Assembly: GCA_945867755.1 (NCBI GenBank) | Contig: CAMBJN010000005.1 | Coordinates: 1 to 24,564, forward strand | Length of the DNA stretch: 24,564 bases | Reading direction: 5' to 3' | Source: Polynucleobacter meluiroseus | GTDB taxonomy: Bacteria; Pseudomonadota; Gammaproteobacteria; Burkholderiales; Burkholderiaceae | In this document: piece after piece, positions 1 through 7,084 of the stretch | How positions within the stretch are numbered: the first letter of the stretch is position 1 | Layout: every line of letters starts with the position of its first letter | Program-made: the position numbers and the translations under genes | The notes under the pieces: generated by a model | What the model saw: the letters and a program-made list of their open reading frames with translations, nothing else | Database searches by the model: none | What the model was told of the DNA's origin: nothing

Positions 1-1
1 A

Positions 2-100
2 GAGGTAGACGCCAAAGAAGTGGAAAGATGTAAAGTGCCCGATTTTGCTAAAGCCATGGGGCATGAAGAAAAGTGGAAGTTACACAACAACTGTAAATAA
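2..100 (+). CDS. C-terminal end of an unidentified protein (partial)
   Basis: An open frame enters from the left edge and stops with TAA at 98-100, giving a 32-residue tail that is charged and has two cysteines and a tail of Asn-Asn-Cys-Lys. The residues read as a plausible soluble protein end, but I do not recognise the family. The stop lies only 24 bases before a tRNA 3' fragment. If that fragment is an attachment site, this would be the last gene of an integrated element. No function can be given from the visible part, and it could also be a chance open frame. Confidence 0.5.
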   Translation, partial: EVDAKEVERCKVPDFAKAMGHEEKWKLHNNCK

Positions 101-124
101 AGAGTCAGGCATCCTCAGCCCTGG

Positions 125-146
125 TCGATTCCGCCCCGGGCCACCA
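125..146 (+). other. 3' fragment of a tRNA gene (probably tRNA-Phe), candidate attachment site
   Basis: These 22 bases read as the T-loop, the 3' half of the T stem, the 3' strand of an acceptor stem (136-142), discriminator A143 and a genomic CCA at 144-146. From memory of the family they match the 3' end of betaproteobacterial tRNA-Phe, though the isotype is not certain. The sequence just upstream (101-124) does not pair with them: the expected 5' T stem, anticodon arm and D arm are absent, so this is not a tRNA gene. A tRNA 3' end directly followed by a terminator, with unrelated sequence in front, is what site-specific integration into a tRNA leaves at the far end of an element. The element would then lie to the left of the window. 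Confidence 0.6.
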
Positions 147-155
147 AGATTCTTC

Positions 156-178
156 AAACCACCTTCGGGTGGTTTTTT
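156..178 (+). terminator. Rho-independent terminator
   Basis: The stem ACCACC (158-163, extendable with A-U pairs) and GGTGGT (168-173) enclose a TTCG tetraloop and are followed by a T run to 178. It sits ten bases after the tRNA 3' fragment and probably is the native terminator of that tRNA. A nearly identical copy lies at 1421-1442. Confidence 0.85.
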
Positions 179-232
179 CATTTGAGCGGCCATCATAAAA
201 ATTTCATACATATGTGCTCTAATCGCTTGAAT

Positions 233-895
233 ATGATCACAGTTGTTATTTCCTCCTACAAATACGGCCACCTTGCAGCACACTGTATTGAATCTTTGCT
301 ATCTCAAACCTTATCTCCAGAGAGAATTTTATTTGTGGATGATGGTGGTTTTGATTGTGATCACCTGCCAGAACTATATCCTGGGGTTGAATATGTCTTC
401 CGACCAGAAAATCTTGGTGTTGTGGATAACTTTCAAGATATGCTGACAATGGTCAACACAGAGTATGTGCTTTTTATTGGAGCGGATAACTGGTTACGTT
501 CCGATACCATTGATCTACTATCGAGTGCCAAGTCAGATATCGTCACATATGACATCATTGTTACGGGTGAGTTAAAAGAGGAAATTCTTACAAGGGTTCC
601 GGGAGAAACAATGCCTCACCAAGGCGATTTTTATTGGGATCGTCAGGGCTTGCATCATGGGTCGATGATGTACCGAACAAGTTTTGGGCAAAAGATTGGC
701 TATAAAAAGAAATCTAAAGATGGTGTGCATCCTCAAGAAGACTGGAATTTTTGGGACAAAATGATTGAGCAAGGCGCATCAGTTGAAAGTCTGAAGGAAG
801 GACTCTTGTTTTATAGACGACATAGAGAAAACTTCTTGAAGTACCCAATTAGTCCGCAGCGAACCCATAATCAAAATATTCACCCAACCCCTTAA
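233..895 (+). CDS. Glycosyltransferase family 2 protein
   Basis: A 220-residue GT-A fold glycosyltransferase, expected to transfer a sugar from a nucleotide-sugar donor onto a glycan or other acceptor at the cytoplasmic face. The start begins with the family pattern ITVVISSYKYG, the first beta strand and nucleotide-binding loop. It is followed by the VDDG segment, then FIGADNW at the position of the metal-binding DxD, and QEDWNFW with the probable catalytic acidic residue. I chose ATG 233 because it begins right at the first beta strand. ATG 212 and TTG 182 are in frame but add residues unlike the family, and none has a clear Shine-Dalgarno sequence. There is no transmembrane segment. It is a lone gene between two terminators, not in a polysaccharide cluster, so donor and acceptor are unknown. 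Confidence 0.85.
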   Translation: MITVVISSYKYGHLAAHCIESLLSQTLSPERILFVDDGGFDCDHLPELYPGVEYVFRPENLGVVDNFQDMLTMVNTEYVLFIGADNWLRSDTIDLLSSAKSDIVTYDIIVTGELKEEILTRVPGETMPHQGDFYWDRQGLHHGSMMYRTSFGQKIGYKKKSKDGVHPQEDWNFWDKMIEQGASVESLKEGLLFYRRHRENFLKYPISPQRTHNQNIHPTP

Positions 896-961
896 ATTTT
901 TGAATTTATAAACAAGAACCAGATTTGAAGTAAGCTGTAATTTAAATAAATGGAGATCTAA

Positions 962-1356
962 ATGAATCGTATAAAAATATATTTGTAGGTTTGATTGCTG
1001 CGGTAACTTTAACAACTGCTATGTCCATCGCCGCTGGGCCAATGGCATCATACACCAAGGTCAGTGATGGCATTTTAGTTGGTGGTAACGGTATGACTTT
1101 GTATATCTTTACTAAGGACCCGGTTGGTTCTGGTAAGTCTGTGTGTAATGGGCCATGTGCTACTAATTGGCCGCCACTGTTAGTTGAAGGTAGTCCAACA
1201 GTATCCGGTGATTATTCTGTCATCACTCGTGATGATGGCAAGAAGCAATTAGCATTTAAGGGCATGCCACTGTATTTCTGGGTTAAAGACACTAAACCAG
1301 GAGATAAAACCGGTGATGGCCGTGCAGAGGGTGCTTGGCGCATCATTAAACTCTGA
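962..1356 (+). pseudogene. Secreted-repeat protein (COG4315 / lipoprotein_15 family), signal peptide frameshifted
   Basis: The main frame, from TTG 991 to TGA 1356, encodes two copies of the family motif: GMTLYIFTKD with SVCNGPCATNWPPL, then GMPLYFWVKD with a GDKTGDG tail. This is the small secreted repeat family of unknown function. The good ribosome binding site (GGAG at 952-955) serves ATG 962, but that frame stops after 8 codons at TAG 986-988. Adding one A to the run of five at 973-977 joins ATG 962 to the main frame and restores a classical signal peptide: a basic start MNRIKN, then a hydrophobic core, then an Ala-Ala cleavage region. Without it the only start is TTG 991, which has no basic n-region and no Shine-Dalgarno sequence. 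It may be a one-base deletion, an assembly error in a homopolymer, or expression by slippage. The remainder of the gene looks intact. Confidence 0.7.
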
Positions 1357-1420
1357 TAGGCCTAATAAAAAATTCGGGTTTGGGTAGGTTGTTGTCAAAC
1401 CCTCATCATTGAGAGTCTTT

Positions 1421-1442
1421 AAACCACCTTCGGGTGGTTTTT
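1421..1442 (+). terminator. Rho-independent terminator, second copy
   Basis: The same ACCACC-TTCG-GGTGGT hairpin and T tail as at 156-178, 65 bases after the COG4315 gene, which it probably terminates. Similarity extends beyond the hairpin on both sides (TCTT before, TTTGAGC after), so it is a copy of about 38 bases and not merely the same hairpin type. Confidence 0.85.
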
Positions 1443-1487
1443 CGTTTGAGCAGTGCGGGCTTCAGCTCTATTCCCATGTTGTTTTAA

Positions 1488-2972
1488 ATGACATTGTTAA
1501 TGATCTTTAGTACCATGCAGCACATGGAATTAGCCAATCAAATATTTTTTATTGCATTTTCGCTAATTGGCCTTGGGTTGTTTTTAAGTGCCCTGTATCA
1601 ATACCGCGTCAGTGGAGCAAGTGGGCTCAGCATCTATTGGCCTTTAAGCGTCGGAATTTTCGCGCTGTCCTCATTCAGCTTTGGCATTGCTTTGTGGACT
1701 CATCAGTTTTTTCTCACAATAGCAAATACTTCGTTCATTGTTTCTGTTTTTCTTCTCATATTTTTATACCGTTCTTGGAATCAGCGCTCCTTTACCAAAA
1801 TTCAAGCTTTGCTTTTGTGGCTTATTCCGGTTTTTATCTCGATTTTCTATGACTACTTGAGGGTGACGCCCGACACCTTTAAACATCGTGTGGCTTTGAT
1901 CACAATCACTCAAGAATTATTTTTAATATGGCAAATCTGGGAATTGAGAAAGTATTACAAGATAGACCCAACAATCGTTGTGAGGTGGCTGATTTTTTTA
2001 ACAGCATTTACTTTGTTTGGGGAAATTCTTAGAACTCTATGGATATTATTTGGAAGTACCCAAACTAATTTCTTTTTATATGCTCAAGATGCGCTGGCCT
2101 TAACCCTCTTATGGATTGGCTATGGCAGCACGATATTGGTGTATGTTGCACTTGGCAGTTTCTATTTGGAAAAACAGATCAGAAAAGAAAACCAAATTGC
2201 CAATGCCTTAAAGAGCACGACCGAAGAGAATAAAAAAATTACTGAGCTCTTAAAAGAGAAGGAGCGTCTGATCTATGGTCTGATGAAGGCCAATAAGACT
2301 GCGGCCACGGGTGCTTTATCTGCTTCGATTGCGCATGAGCTGAATCAACCTCTTGGTGCGTCTAATCTCAATATCCAGTTTCTTAAAATGAATTTAGAAA
2401 AAGGGGTGATTAATCCTGAGCTGGGTAAAGAGGTTTTAGATTCCCTAGAAGAGGACAATAAAAGAGCTGCTGCGATTGTTAAATCTCTCAGGTCAATCTT
2501 TACCGAGGTTGACTCAAATGCTGAAGAAGTTCAGCTGGGTAGTTTGATTGACAAGGTATTGGACATTGTCAAACCAGAACTGAAGTCTAAGAATATTCAA
2601 ATTCAACTTCAAGTCGATGATGAATTGTTAATTAAAGTAAATTCTTCAGAAATCGAGCAAGTCATATTAAATCTCCTGAATAATGCAATTCAGGCTTTGG
2701 CTAATGCAGGAACGCTCCAGCGCCGCATTGTGATAAATGCTACTAAGAGCGGGCAATTTATTCAATTAAGTGTTTCTGATAATGGTGCAGGCGTTCCCGT
2801 TGAATTTAAATCACAACTCTTTGAACTGCTGAGCACAACGAAGCAGACAGGAATGGGACTAGGTTTATGGCTTTGTAAACACATTGTTACCAGGTATGGC
2901 GGCTTAATAGATTATCAGGATGAGATTGGCGGTGGCGCTCGGTTTGTAGTGGAACTGCCTTCAGCAAGCTAA
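1488..2972 (+). CDS. Membrane sensor histidine kinase (FixL/DctB-like HPK4 type)
   Basis: A 494-residue sensor kinase. About seven hydrophobic segments fill residues 18-228, followed by a charged coiled coil (about 228-268). The dimerisation domain has the H box IAHELNQPL with phospho-acceptor His283. The ATPase domain has the N box NLLNNAIQAL (Asn399 region), G1 DNGAGVP (431-437) and G2 GMGLGL (455-460). The HELNQPL form is typical of FixL/DctB-like kinases. It autophosphorylates and passes the phosphate to a response regulator, but no regulator gene is adjacent, so it is an orphan kinase. The seven-helix sensor has no family I can name, and the stimulus is unknown. ATGs at 1500, 1515 and 1524 are alternative starts, and no Shine-Dalgarno sequence decides between them. 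Confidence 0.9.
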   Translation: MTLLMIFSTMQHMELANQIFFIAFSLIGLGLFLSALYQYRVSGASGLSIYWPLSVGIFALSSFSFGIALWTHQFFLTIANTSFIVSVFLLIFLYRSWNQRSFTKIQALLLWLIPVFISIFYDYLRVTPDTFKHRVALITITQELFLIWQIWELRKYYKIDPTIVVRWLIFLTAFTLFGEILRTLWILFGSTQTNFFLYAQDALALTLLWIGYGSTILVYVALGSFYLEKQIRKENQIANALKSTTEENKKITELLKEKERLIYGLMKANKTAATGALSASIAHELNQPLGASNLNIQFLKMNLEKGVINPELGKEVLDSLEEDNKRAAAIVKSLRSIFTEVDSNAEEVQLGSLIDKVLDIVKPELKSKNIQIQLQVDDELLIKVNSSEIEQVILNLLNNAIQALANAGTLQRRIVINATKSGQFIQLSVSDNGAGVPVEFKSQLFELLSTTKQTGMGLGLWLCKHIVTRYGGLIDYQDEIGGGARFVVELPSAS

Positions 2973-3004
2973 GAATAGAGTTAGCATCTTTGGACTTGGT
3001 TAGT

Positions 3005-3445
3005 CTATTTTTCTAGAGCTTTTAGCTTTGCTTGTAATTCGCTGGGCAGATTATCAAACCATTCTCTTTCTTTTCCCGATGGCGGAAGAATCTCACCATA
3101 TTCAATCATCTGCTCCGGGACCAAATCAATTAAATAAATCCAAACTTGATCTTGGTTTAATCCGGAATTTTTGATGAGTGATTCGCGCATATTCACAAGA
3201 AGTTTTTCTTTGAGCTCTGGCGTTCGCCCTGCTCTAATCTGGCCATGTAAAAAGACTTGGGGCTGATGAACTGGTTTGCCGCCCATGAAATGTTTGCCTG
3301 AGGGCGTTTCTTGGAAAATCACTTGAGCAAAATAAGTATTGGCACCAGTACACTCGTTATGTGTACTTGTGATGGCCTGAGCGATATTTTCTAACTGAGA
3401 GTTACTAAATGTAACGTTTGAGTAGGTCACTGTGTAGGTCGGCAT
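3005..3445 (-). CDS. Tautomerase superfamily protein, cis-3-chloroacrylic acid dehalogenase-like
   Basis: A 146-residue protein of the tautomerase superfamily, in which the N-terminal proline exposed after Met removal is the catalytic base or acid. Counted from that proline, all six residues known as catalytic in cis-CaaD sit at identical positions: Pro1, His28, Arg70, Arg73, Tyr103 and Glu114. Segments AQVIFQE, MIEYG and EWFDNL also resemble cis-CaaD, and length is close to its 149 residues. cis-CaaD hydrolytically dehalogenates cis-3-chloroacrylate to malonate semialdehyde. The homologue Cg10062 shares the six residues yet acts mainly on acetylene compounds, so the substrate here is open. 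It is convergent with the histidine kinase and has no dehalogenation genes as neighbours. The start ATG 3443-3445 is fixed by the required Met-Pro. Confidence 0.85.
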   Translation of the reverse strand: MPTYTVTYSNVTFSNSQLENIAQAITSTHNECTGANTYFAQVIFQETPSGKHFMGGKPVHQPQVFLHGQIRAGRTPELKEKLLVNMRESLIKNSGLNQDQVWIYLIDLVPEQMIEYGEILPPSGKEREWFDNLPSELQAKLKALEK

Positions 3446-3639
3446 GATGAGTTTCCTTGCTGATTAAAGTTTGATGCCCAGCTTTCTTTAAGCATACCGG
3501 ACTTTGCTACTTAGACAAGAATCATTGACCCCCTTCTTTAATAAGGGCTTTTAAGAGCCTCTATCTTTATAGTAATTTACCCCTGTAAACTTGATGTGTG
3601 CTTATTTAGGTTAAGTAGGTTCGATGGTGGTTTTTCAAC

Positions 3640-4503
3640 GTGATAAGAAAGTTGGCTTCAGTGATTTCAAAAACAGTTTTGCGCATGACTTTTGTGGCTT
3701 TCAGCTCTTTTGTTTTATTGGGCTGCATGACAAAGAATTATGGTGATGACAAGTTTCATCTCCAAATGGCTTCTCATGGCAAAGACGTGATGTGGGTGCC
3801 AACTAAGATAGAGATGGCCCATGAAATGTTGGCCATTGCCAAGGTTGTTCCTGGCGACATTGTTTATGACCTTGGCTCAGGCGATGGCGTGATTCCGATT
3901 GAGGCAGCAAAGAAGTACAAGGTTCGTGCAGTAGGCATTGAATACAACCGTGATTTGGTTGAGCTATCAAAGCGAAACGCGGAAAGAGCCAAAGTCGTCG
4001 ATCTTGTCGAGCTCAAGCAAGGGGATATCTTTGTTGAAGATTTTTCTAAAGCCACGGTCCTGACTTTGTATTTAGGCAATAACTTGAATTTAAAGTTAAT
4101 GCCCAAAATTTTAAAAATGAAACCGGGTACGCGCGTGGTTTCAAATACCTTCCACATTGAGTCATGGGTGGCTGATCAAGAAACCAGAATTTCAAATGGC
4201 GAAGTCGCTTACTTGTGGATTGTGCCTGCCAACATTGATGGCTCTTGGCGTTTCTCTGGTTTACCAGGAATTGAAACGGTCAATCTTCAAATTTTGCAAA
4301 AGAAACAGTTTTTTGACGGAACCCTAGAGCAGGGAAATAGAAGACCTGTTACCTTTGAAGATGGTCGAATTCGAGGCAATCATATTGAGTTTGAATTCAT
4401 GCACAAAACAAAAAAGTACACCTTCAAAGGAGAGCTGAAGGGTTCTGAGATTATTGGTTTTATCAATAATGACCCAAACCTTAGTGTGGTTGCCAGAAGA
4501 TAG
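3640..4503 (+). CDS. Lipoprotein-type class I SAM-dependent methyltransferase (FAM173-like)
   Basis: A 287-residue protein. Residues 1-29 form a lipoprotein signal peptide: basic MIRK, a hydrophobic stretch, and lipobox LLGC with lipidation Cys29. Residues about 50-200 are a class I methyltransferase related to the FAM173/lysine methyltransferase group: WVPTK at 52-56, the SAM loop DLGSGDG at 77-83, acidic Glu101 and TLYLGNNLN at 142-150. The C-terminal 80 residues are beta-rich and look like a separate small domain. I used GTG 3640 because it gives the basic n-region; GTG 3661 and ATG 3685 are in-frame alternatives. A SAM enzyme carrying an export signal is odd, because SAM is cytoplasmic. 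It ends 3 bases from the convergent cupin gene. Confidence 0.75.
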   Translation: MIRKLASVISKTVLRMTFVAFSSFVLLGCMTKNYGDDKFHLQMASHGKDVMWVPTKIEMAHEMLAIAKVVPGDIVYDLGSGDGVIPIEAAKKYKVRAVGIEYNRDLVELSKRNAERAKVVDLVELKQGDIFVEDFSKATVLTLYLGNNLNLKLMPKILKMKPGTRVVSNTFHIESWVADQETRISNGEVAYLWIVPANIDGSWRFSGLPGIETVNLQILQKKQFFDGTLEQGNRRPVTFEDGRIRGNHIEFEFMHKTKKYTFKGELKGSEIIGFINNDPNLSVVARR

Positions 4504-4506
4504 TAT

Positions 4507-5187
4507 TTAGATAAATATTGATTCAAGCTTGTGATTTAAATGTCCGGTCTTGACATAGATGAGCGCACCCTCTGCTTTGGTGAAGGGGGTGTGCTTGCTG
4601 TATCTAGGGCTTCTGATCCAGGTGCCGCTCGGATACGAGCCATGCTCATCATGAAACACACCTTCCAACACTAGAATTTCTTCTCCCCCTGGATGAACGT
4701 GTGGATTAAAGACGGTGTTGGGTGCCCACCTCACGAGTGCCGTGCCCACGCCATCGAATTCATGTAGAGGCATGACAGAAAGTCCAGGAACCAGTCCCGG
4801 ATACCAAGATGTGTTGTTAGTGTCGATTCTGATAGTCGCAGAATCATCTGGATGAAATTGTCTTAATTTGACAAAAATCGTACAGCCTTCTTTTGAGTAA
4901 GGTGTGTGTGAACTGTTGGGTGGATTGCGCAAGTACATGCCTGCTGAGTAATCACCGCTCTCATCTGAGAAGGTTCCCTCAAGTACCAGTATTTCTTCTC
5001 CAGCATCATGAGAGTGTTTTGGAAAAGAAGAGTTGGGCGCATAGCTAACAATGGTTGTTGCAATGGCAACTTCATCACCGATGCGATCCAGAGGTTTTCG
5101 ATTAACGCCTGCCATTGGTGATGGTAACCATGGTGCTTCGTGAGAGTTGACCACGGCTTTTTGGGTGAAGTCTGCATTGATGTTCAT
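4507..5187 (-). CDS. Double-cupin protein, ChrR-cupin-like
   Basis: A 226-residue protein made of two similar cupin domains. The first metal motif is HSHDAGEE with its second motif ending in SSHTPYS. The second is HVHPGGEE with SKHTPFT. Each half keeps the two histidines, the glutamate and the distal histidine that bind a metal. It resembles the cupin part of ChrR, but the zinc-binding anti-sigma domain is absent and no sigma-factor gene is adjacent. A role as an enzyme or small-molecule sensor is possible but unproven. ATG 5185-5187 was chosen over the in-frame TTG at 5217, because the latter would overlap the upstream gene by 28 bases and add a non-conserved leader. It is probably co-transcribed with the channel gene upstream. 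Confidence 0.8.
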   Translation of the reverse strand: MNINADFTQKAVVNSHEAPWLPSPMAGVNRKPLDRIGDEVAIATTIVSYAPNSSFPKHSHDAGEEILVLEGTFSDESGDYSAGMYLRNPPNSSHTPYSKEGCTIFVKLRQFHPDDSATIRIDTNNTSWYPGLVPGLSVMPLHEFDGVGTALVRWAPNTVFNPHVHPGGEEILVLEGVFHDEHGSYPSGTWIRSPRYSKHTPFTKAEGALIYVKTGHLNHKLESIFI

Positions 5188-5189
5188 GT

Positions 5190-5825
5190 TCAAGCCCTGA
5201 AGGTTGGTAGGTGCCAATTTTTATACAAGGCAATCGCTCGAATGATGAAAATGAACATGAAGGAAATTACTGCTGCTGCAGATTCATCTAATAAGTAAGT
5301 GCTCAGCAGGATATACAAACCACTGCCAGCAAATGCAATGACGGCATACGGGCGATTGTCTGAGAAGAGTTGAGGAATTTCTCCGCAGACGATGTCACGT
5401 AAAGCGCCACCAAAAGTTGCAGAAATAACACCCAGCAAAATCGCCACAACTAAGGGCATGTCAAATTGAAGTGCAATCTGAGTACCCAAGATCGTCGCCA
5501 AGGCAAGGCCCATGGCATCTGGCAACTGAATCATTTTTTCTGTGTAGACCAAGTGTTTGTTTTTGATGAACCAAATACTGATAATCGTCAGCGCAATGAT
5601 GACCCAAAGCCAGTAGGAGTGTTCCACCCAAAAGAAGGGTCTGCGATCCAAGAGAATGTCTCTTAATGTACCGCCACCAAAAGCAGTCAGACCAGCCACG
5701 ATGCTGACACCCACCAAGTCTAATTTTTTCTTGAGGCCTGCAATCAGTCCTGAGGCAGCAAACGAGAAGATCCCTATCAACTCGATGATTTCTTGGAAAA
5801 AGCTGAGGGTTGGGGTGCTGAACAT
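5190..5825 (-). CDS. TRIC/UPF0126 family membrane protein (YicG-like)
   Basis: A 211-residue inner-membrane protein with about seven hydrophobic helices and an internal duplication. Each half carries the hallmark of the bacterial TRIC (trimeric intracellular cation channel) family: FGGGTLRD in the first and FGGALRD in the second. The family forms cation (probably potassium) channels; the physiological role in bacteria is not settled, and YicG-type homologues have also been linked to glycine uptake. It is divergent from the pirin gene across 127 bases and lies two bases upstream of the cupin gene, so the two are probably one transcript. Confidence 0.9.
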   Translation of the reverse strand: MFSTPTLSFFQEIIELIGIFSFAASGLIAGLKKKLDLVGVSIVAGLTAFGGGTLRDILLDRRPFFWVEHSYWLWVIIALTIISIWFIKNKHLVYTEKMIQLPDAMGLALATILGTQIALQFDMPLVVAILLGVISATFGGALRDIVCGEIPQLFSDNRPYAVIAFAGSGLYILLSTYLLDESAAAVISFMFIFIIRAIALYKNWHLPTFRA

Positions 5826-5952
5826 AACTTGAAGGCTTGTCTGATGTTTATAAGAAGATATCCTTATTATGCAGTGCGCCTGAAAATTATTCAGATAGTG
5901 ATTAATATGGATAGATAAGATTCAACAAATTTAAGAGCTGGAGTCAATTAAT

Positions 5953-6819
5953 ATGAAGCGTCTTCTTGGTGTTCAGGGCAACGATCAGGGCCATTGGGTG
6001 GGTGATGGTTTTCCAGTACGCACTTTATTTTTTTATCAGCAACTCGGTAAGGAGATGAGCCCATTTTTGATGTTAGATTTGGCGGGCCCAGCAGAGTTTC
6101 CTATAACGACTGAGCGCAAAGGTGTGGGCACTCATCCTCATCGCGGTTTTGAAACCGTCACCATTGTTTATGACGGTGAGGTCTCTCACAAAGACTCAAC
6201 GGGTCAAGGTGGAACGATTGGTCCCGGAGATGTTCAGTGGATGACTGCTGGTTCTGGCATCCTTCATCAAGAGTTTCATTCAGATGACTTTGCTAAACGA
6301 GGCGGAGTTTTGCAAATGGTTCAGCTGTGGGTCAATTTGCCCGCAAAACATAAAATGACTGCGCCTGGCTATCAGCCTATTTTGAGTCAGAGCATTCCTC
6401 AGATTGAATTATCAAATTCAAGAGGATCTATCAGAGTGATTGCCGGAGAGCACGAAGGACACACGGGTCCTGCAAAAACGTTCACACCCATGAATGTTTT
6501 TGACATTCGCCTGAAAAAAGGCGAAGAGCTTGTTTTGCCTGTAGCGGATGGTTGGAATACTTCTGTGGTTGTGTTGCGCGGAGCGCTTGAGGGTGCTGGC
6601 GATTCAGGAGTTATTGCAAAAGACGCCAAGATGTTGATGTTCAGTCAAGATGGACAAGACATTAAAGTTACAGCTCTTGAAGACACAGTGGCCTTGCTAT
6701 TAAGTGGTGAACCTATTGAAGAACCGATTGTGGGGCACGGACCTTTTGTGATGAACACCCGACAGGAAATTGATCAAGCGATCAGTGATTTCAATCGTGG
6801 AGCTTTTGGCAGTATTTAA
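5953..6819 (+). CDS. Pirin family protein (YhaK/YhhW-like)
   Basis: A 288-residue bicupin of the pirin family. The N-terminal cupin holds the metal site residues: HPHRGFET with His61 and His63, and HQEFHS with His105 and Glu107. The C-terminal cupin lacks a metal motif, as is usual. Some bacterial pirins have quercetin 2,3-dioxygenase activity and others act as redox-sensing partners, so the exact role is not known. It is a single gene with its own upstream region; its last four bases overlap the end of the convergent GNAT gene. Confidence 0.9.
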   Translation: MKRLLGVQGNDQGHWVGDGFPVRTLFFYQQLGKEMSPFLMLDLAGPAEFPITTERKGVGTHPHRGFETVTIVYDGEVSHKDSTGQGGTIGPGDVQWMTAGSGILHQEFHSDDFAKRGGVLQMVQLWVNLPAKHKMTAPGYQPILSQSIPQIELSNSRGSIRVIAGEHEGHTGPAKTFTPMNVFDIRLKKGEELVLPVADGWNTSVVVLRGALEGAGDSGVIAKDAKMLMFSQDGQDIKVTALEDTVALLLSGEPIEEPIVGHGPFVMNTRQEIDQAISDFNRGAFGSI

Positions 6820-7079
6820 AGAATCCTAATGCCTTTGAAGAATTGAGACCCCAGGGGTGAAATGGGTTCATGAATCTGACCAATTTTGCCCGTGATCTTT
6901 TTTACTTCATCAATCAAGATCCTGCCATAGCCTTGGCGACGATAAGCCAAGTTCACATAGATGTACTCAATGTCGCCAGAATCTAGAAATCGACAGTAAC
7001 CAATGGTTGTGTTTTGATTCTTGATCAGCAAAATGCCATCAGAGATATCAATTTGATAACTGTTTTTATCAATGGTCAT
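6816..7079 (-). CDS. Small GNAT-fold N-acetyltransferase
   Basis: An 87-residue protein matching only the core of the GNAT fold. A strand with IEYIYVNLAY is followed by the acetyl-CoA loop YRRQGYGRILIDEV (R-x-x-G-x-G), then a C-terminal GSQFFKGI segment typical of the last strand and helix. It is much shorter than ordinary GNATs (about 150 residues), and the substrate is unknown. The gene follows the DUF3846-like gene by 5 bases and is probably co-transcribed with it. Its stop overlaps that of the pirin gene by 4 bases, tail to tail. Confidence 0.75.
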   Translation of the reverse strand: MTIDKNSYQIDISDGILLIKNQNTTIGYCRFLDSGDIEYIYVNLAYRRQGYGRILIDEVKKITGKIGQIHEPISPLGSQFFKGIRIL

Positions 7080-7084
7080 TTAGA

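Noticed and set aside
2968..2985. GCTAA/TTAGC inverted repeat after the histidine kinase, possible terminator
   Set aside because: Five weak base pairs and no clear T run; too weak to call.
3446..3639. 194-base gap between the tautomerase and methyltransferase genes
   Set aside because: It has short homopolymer stretches and weak promoter-like words but no convincing hairpin, RNA or operator.
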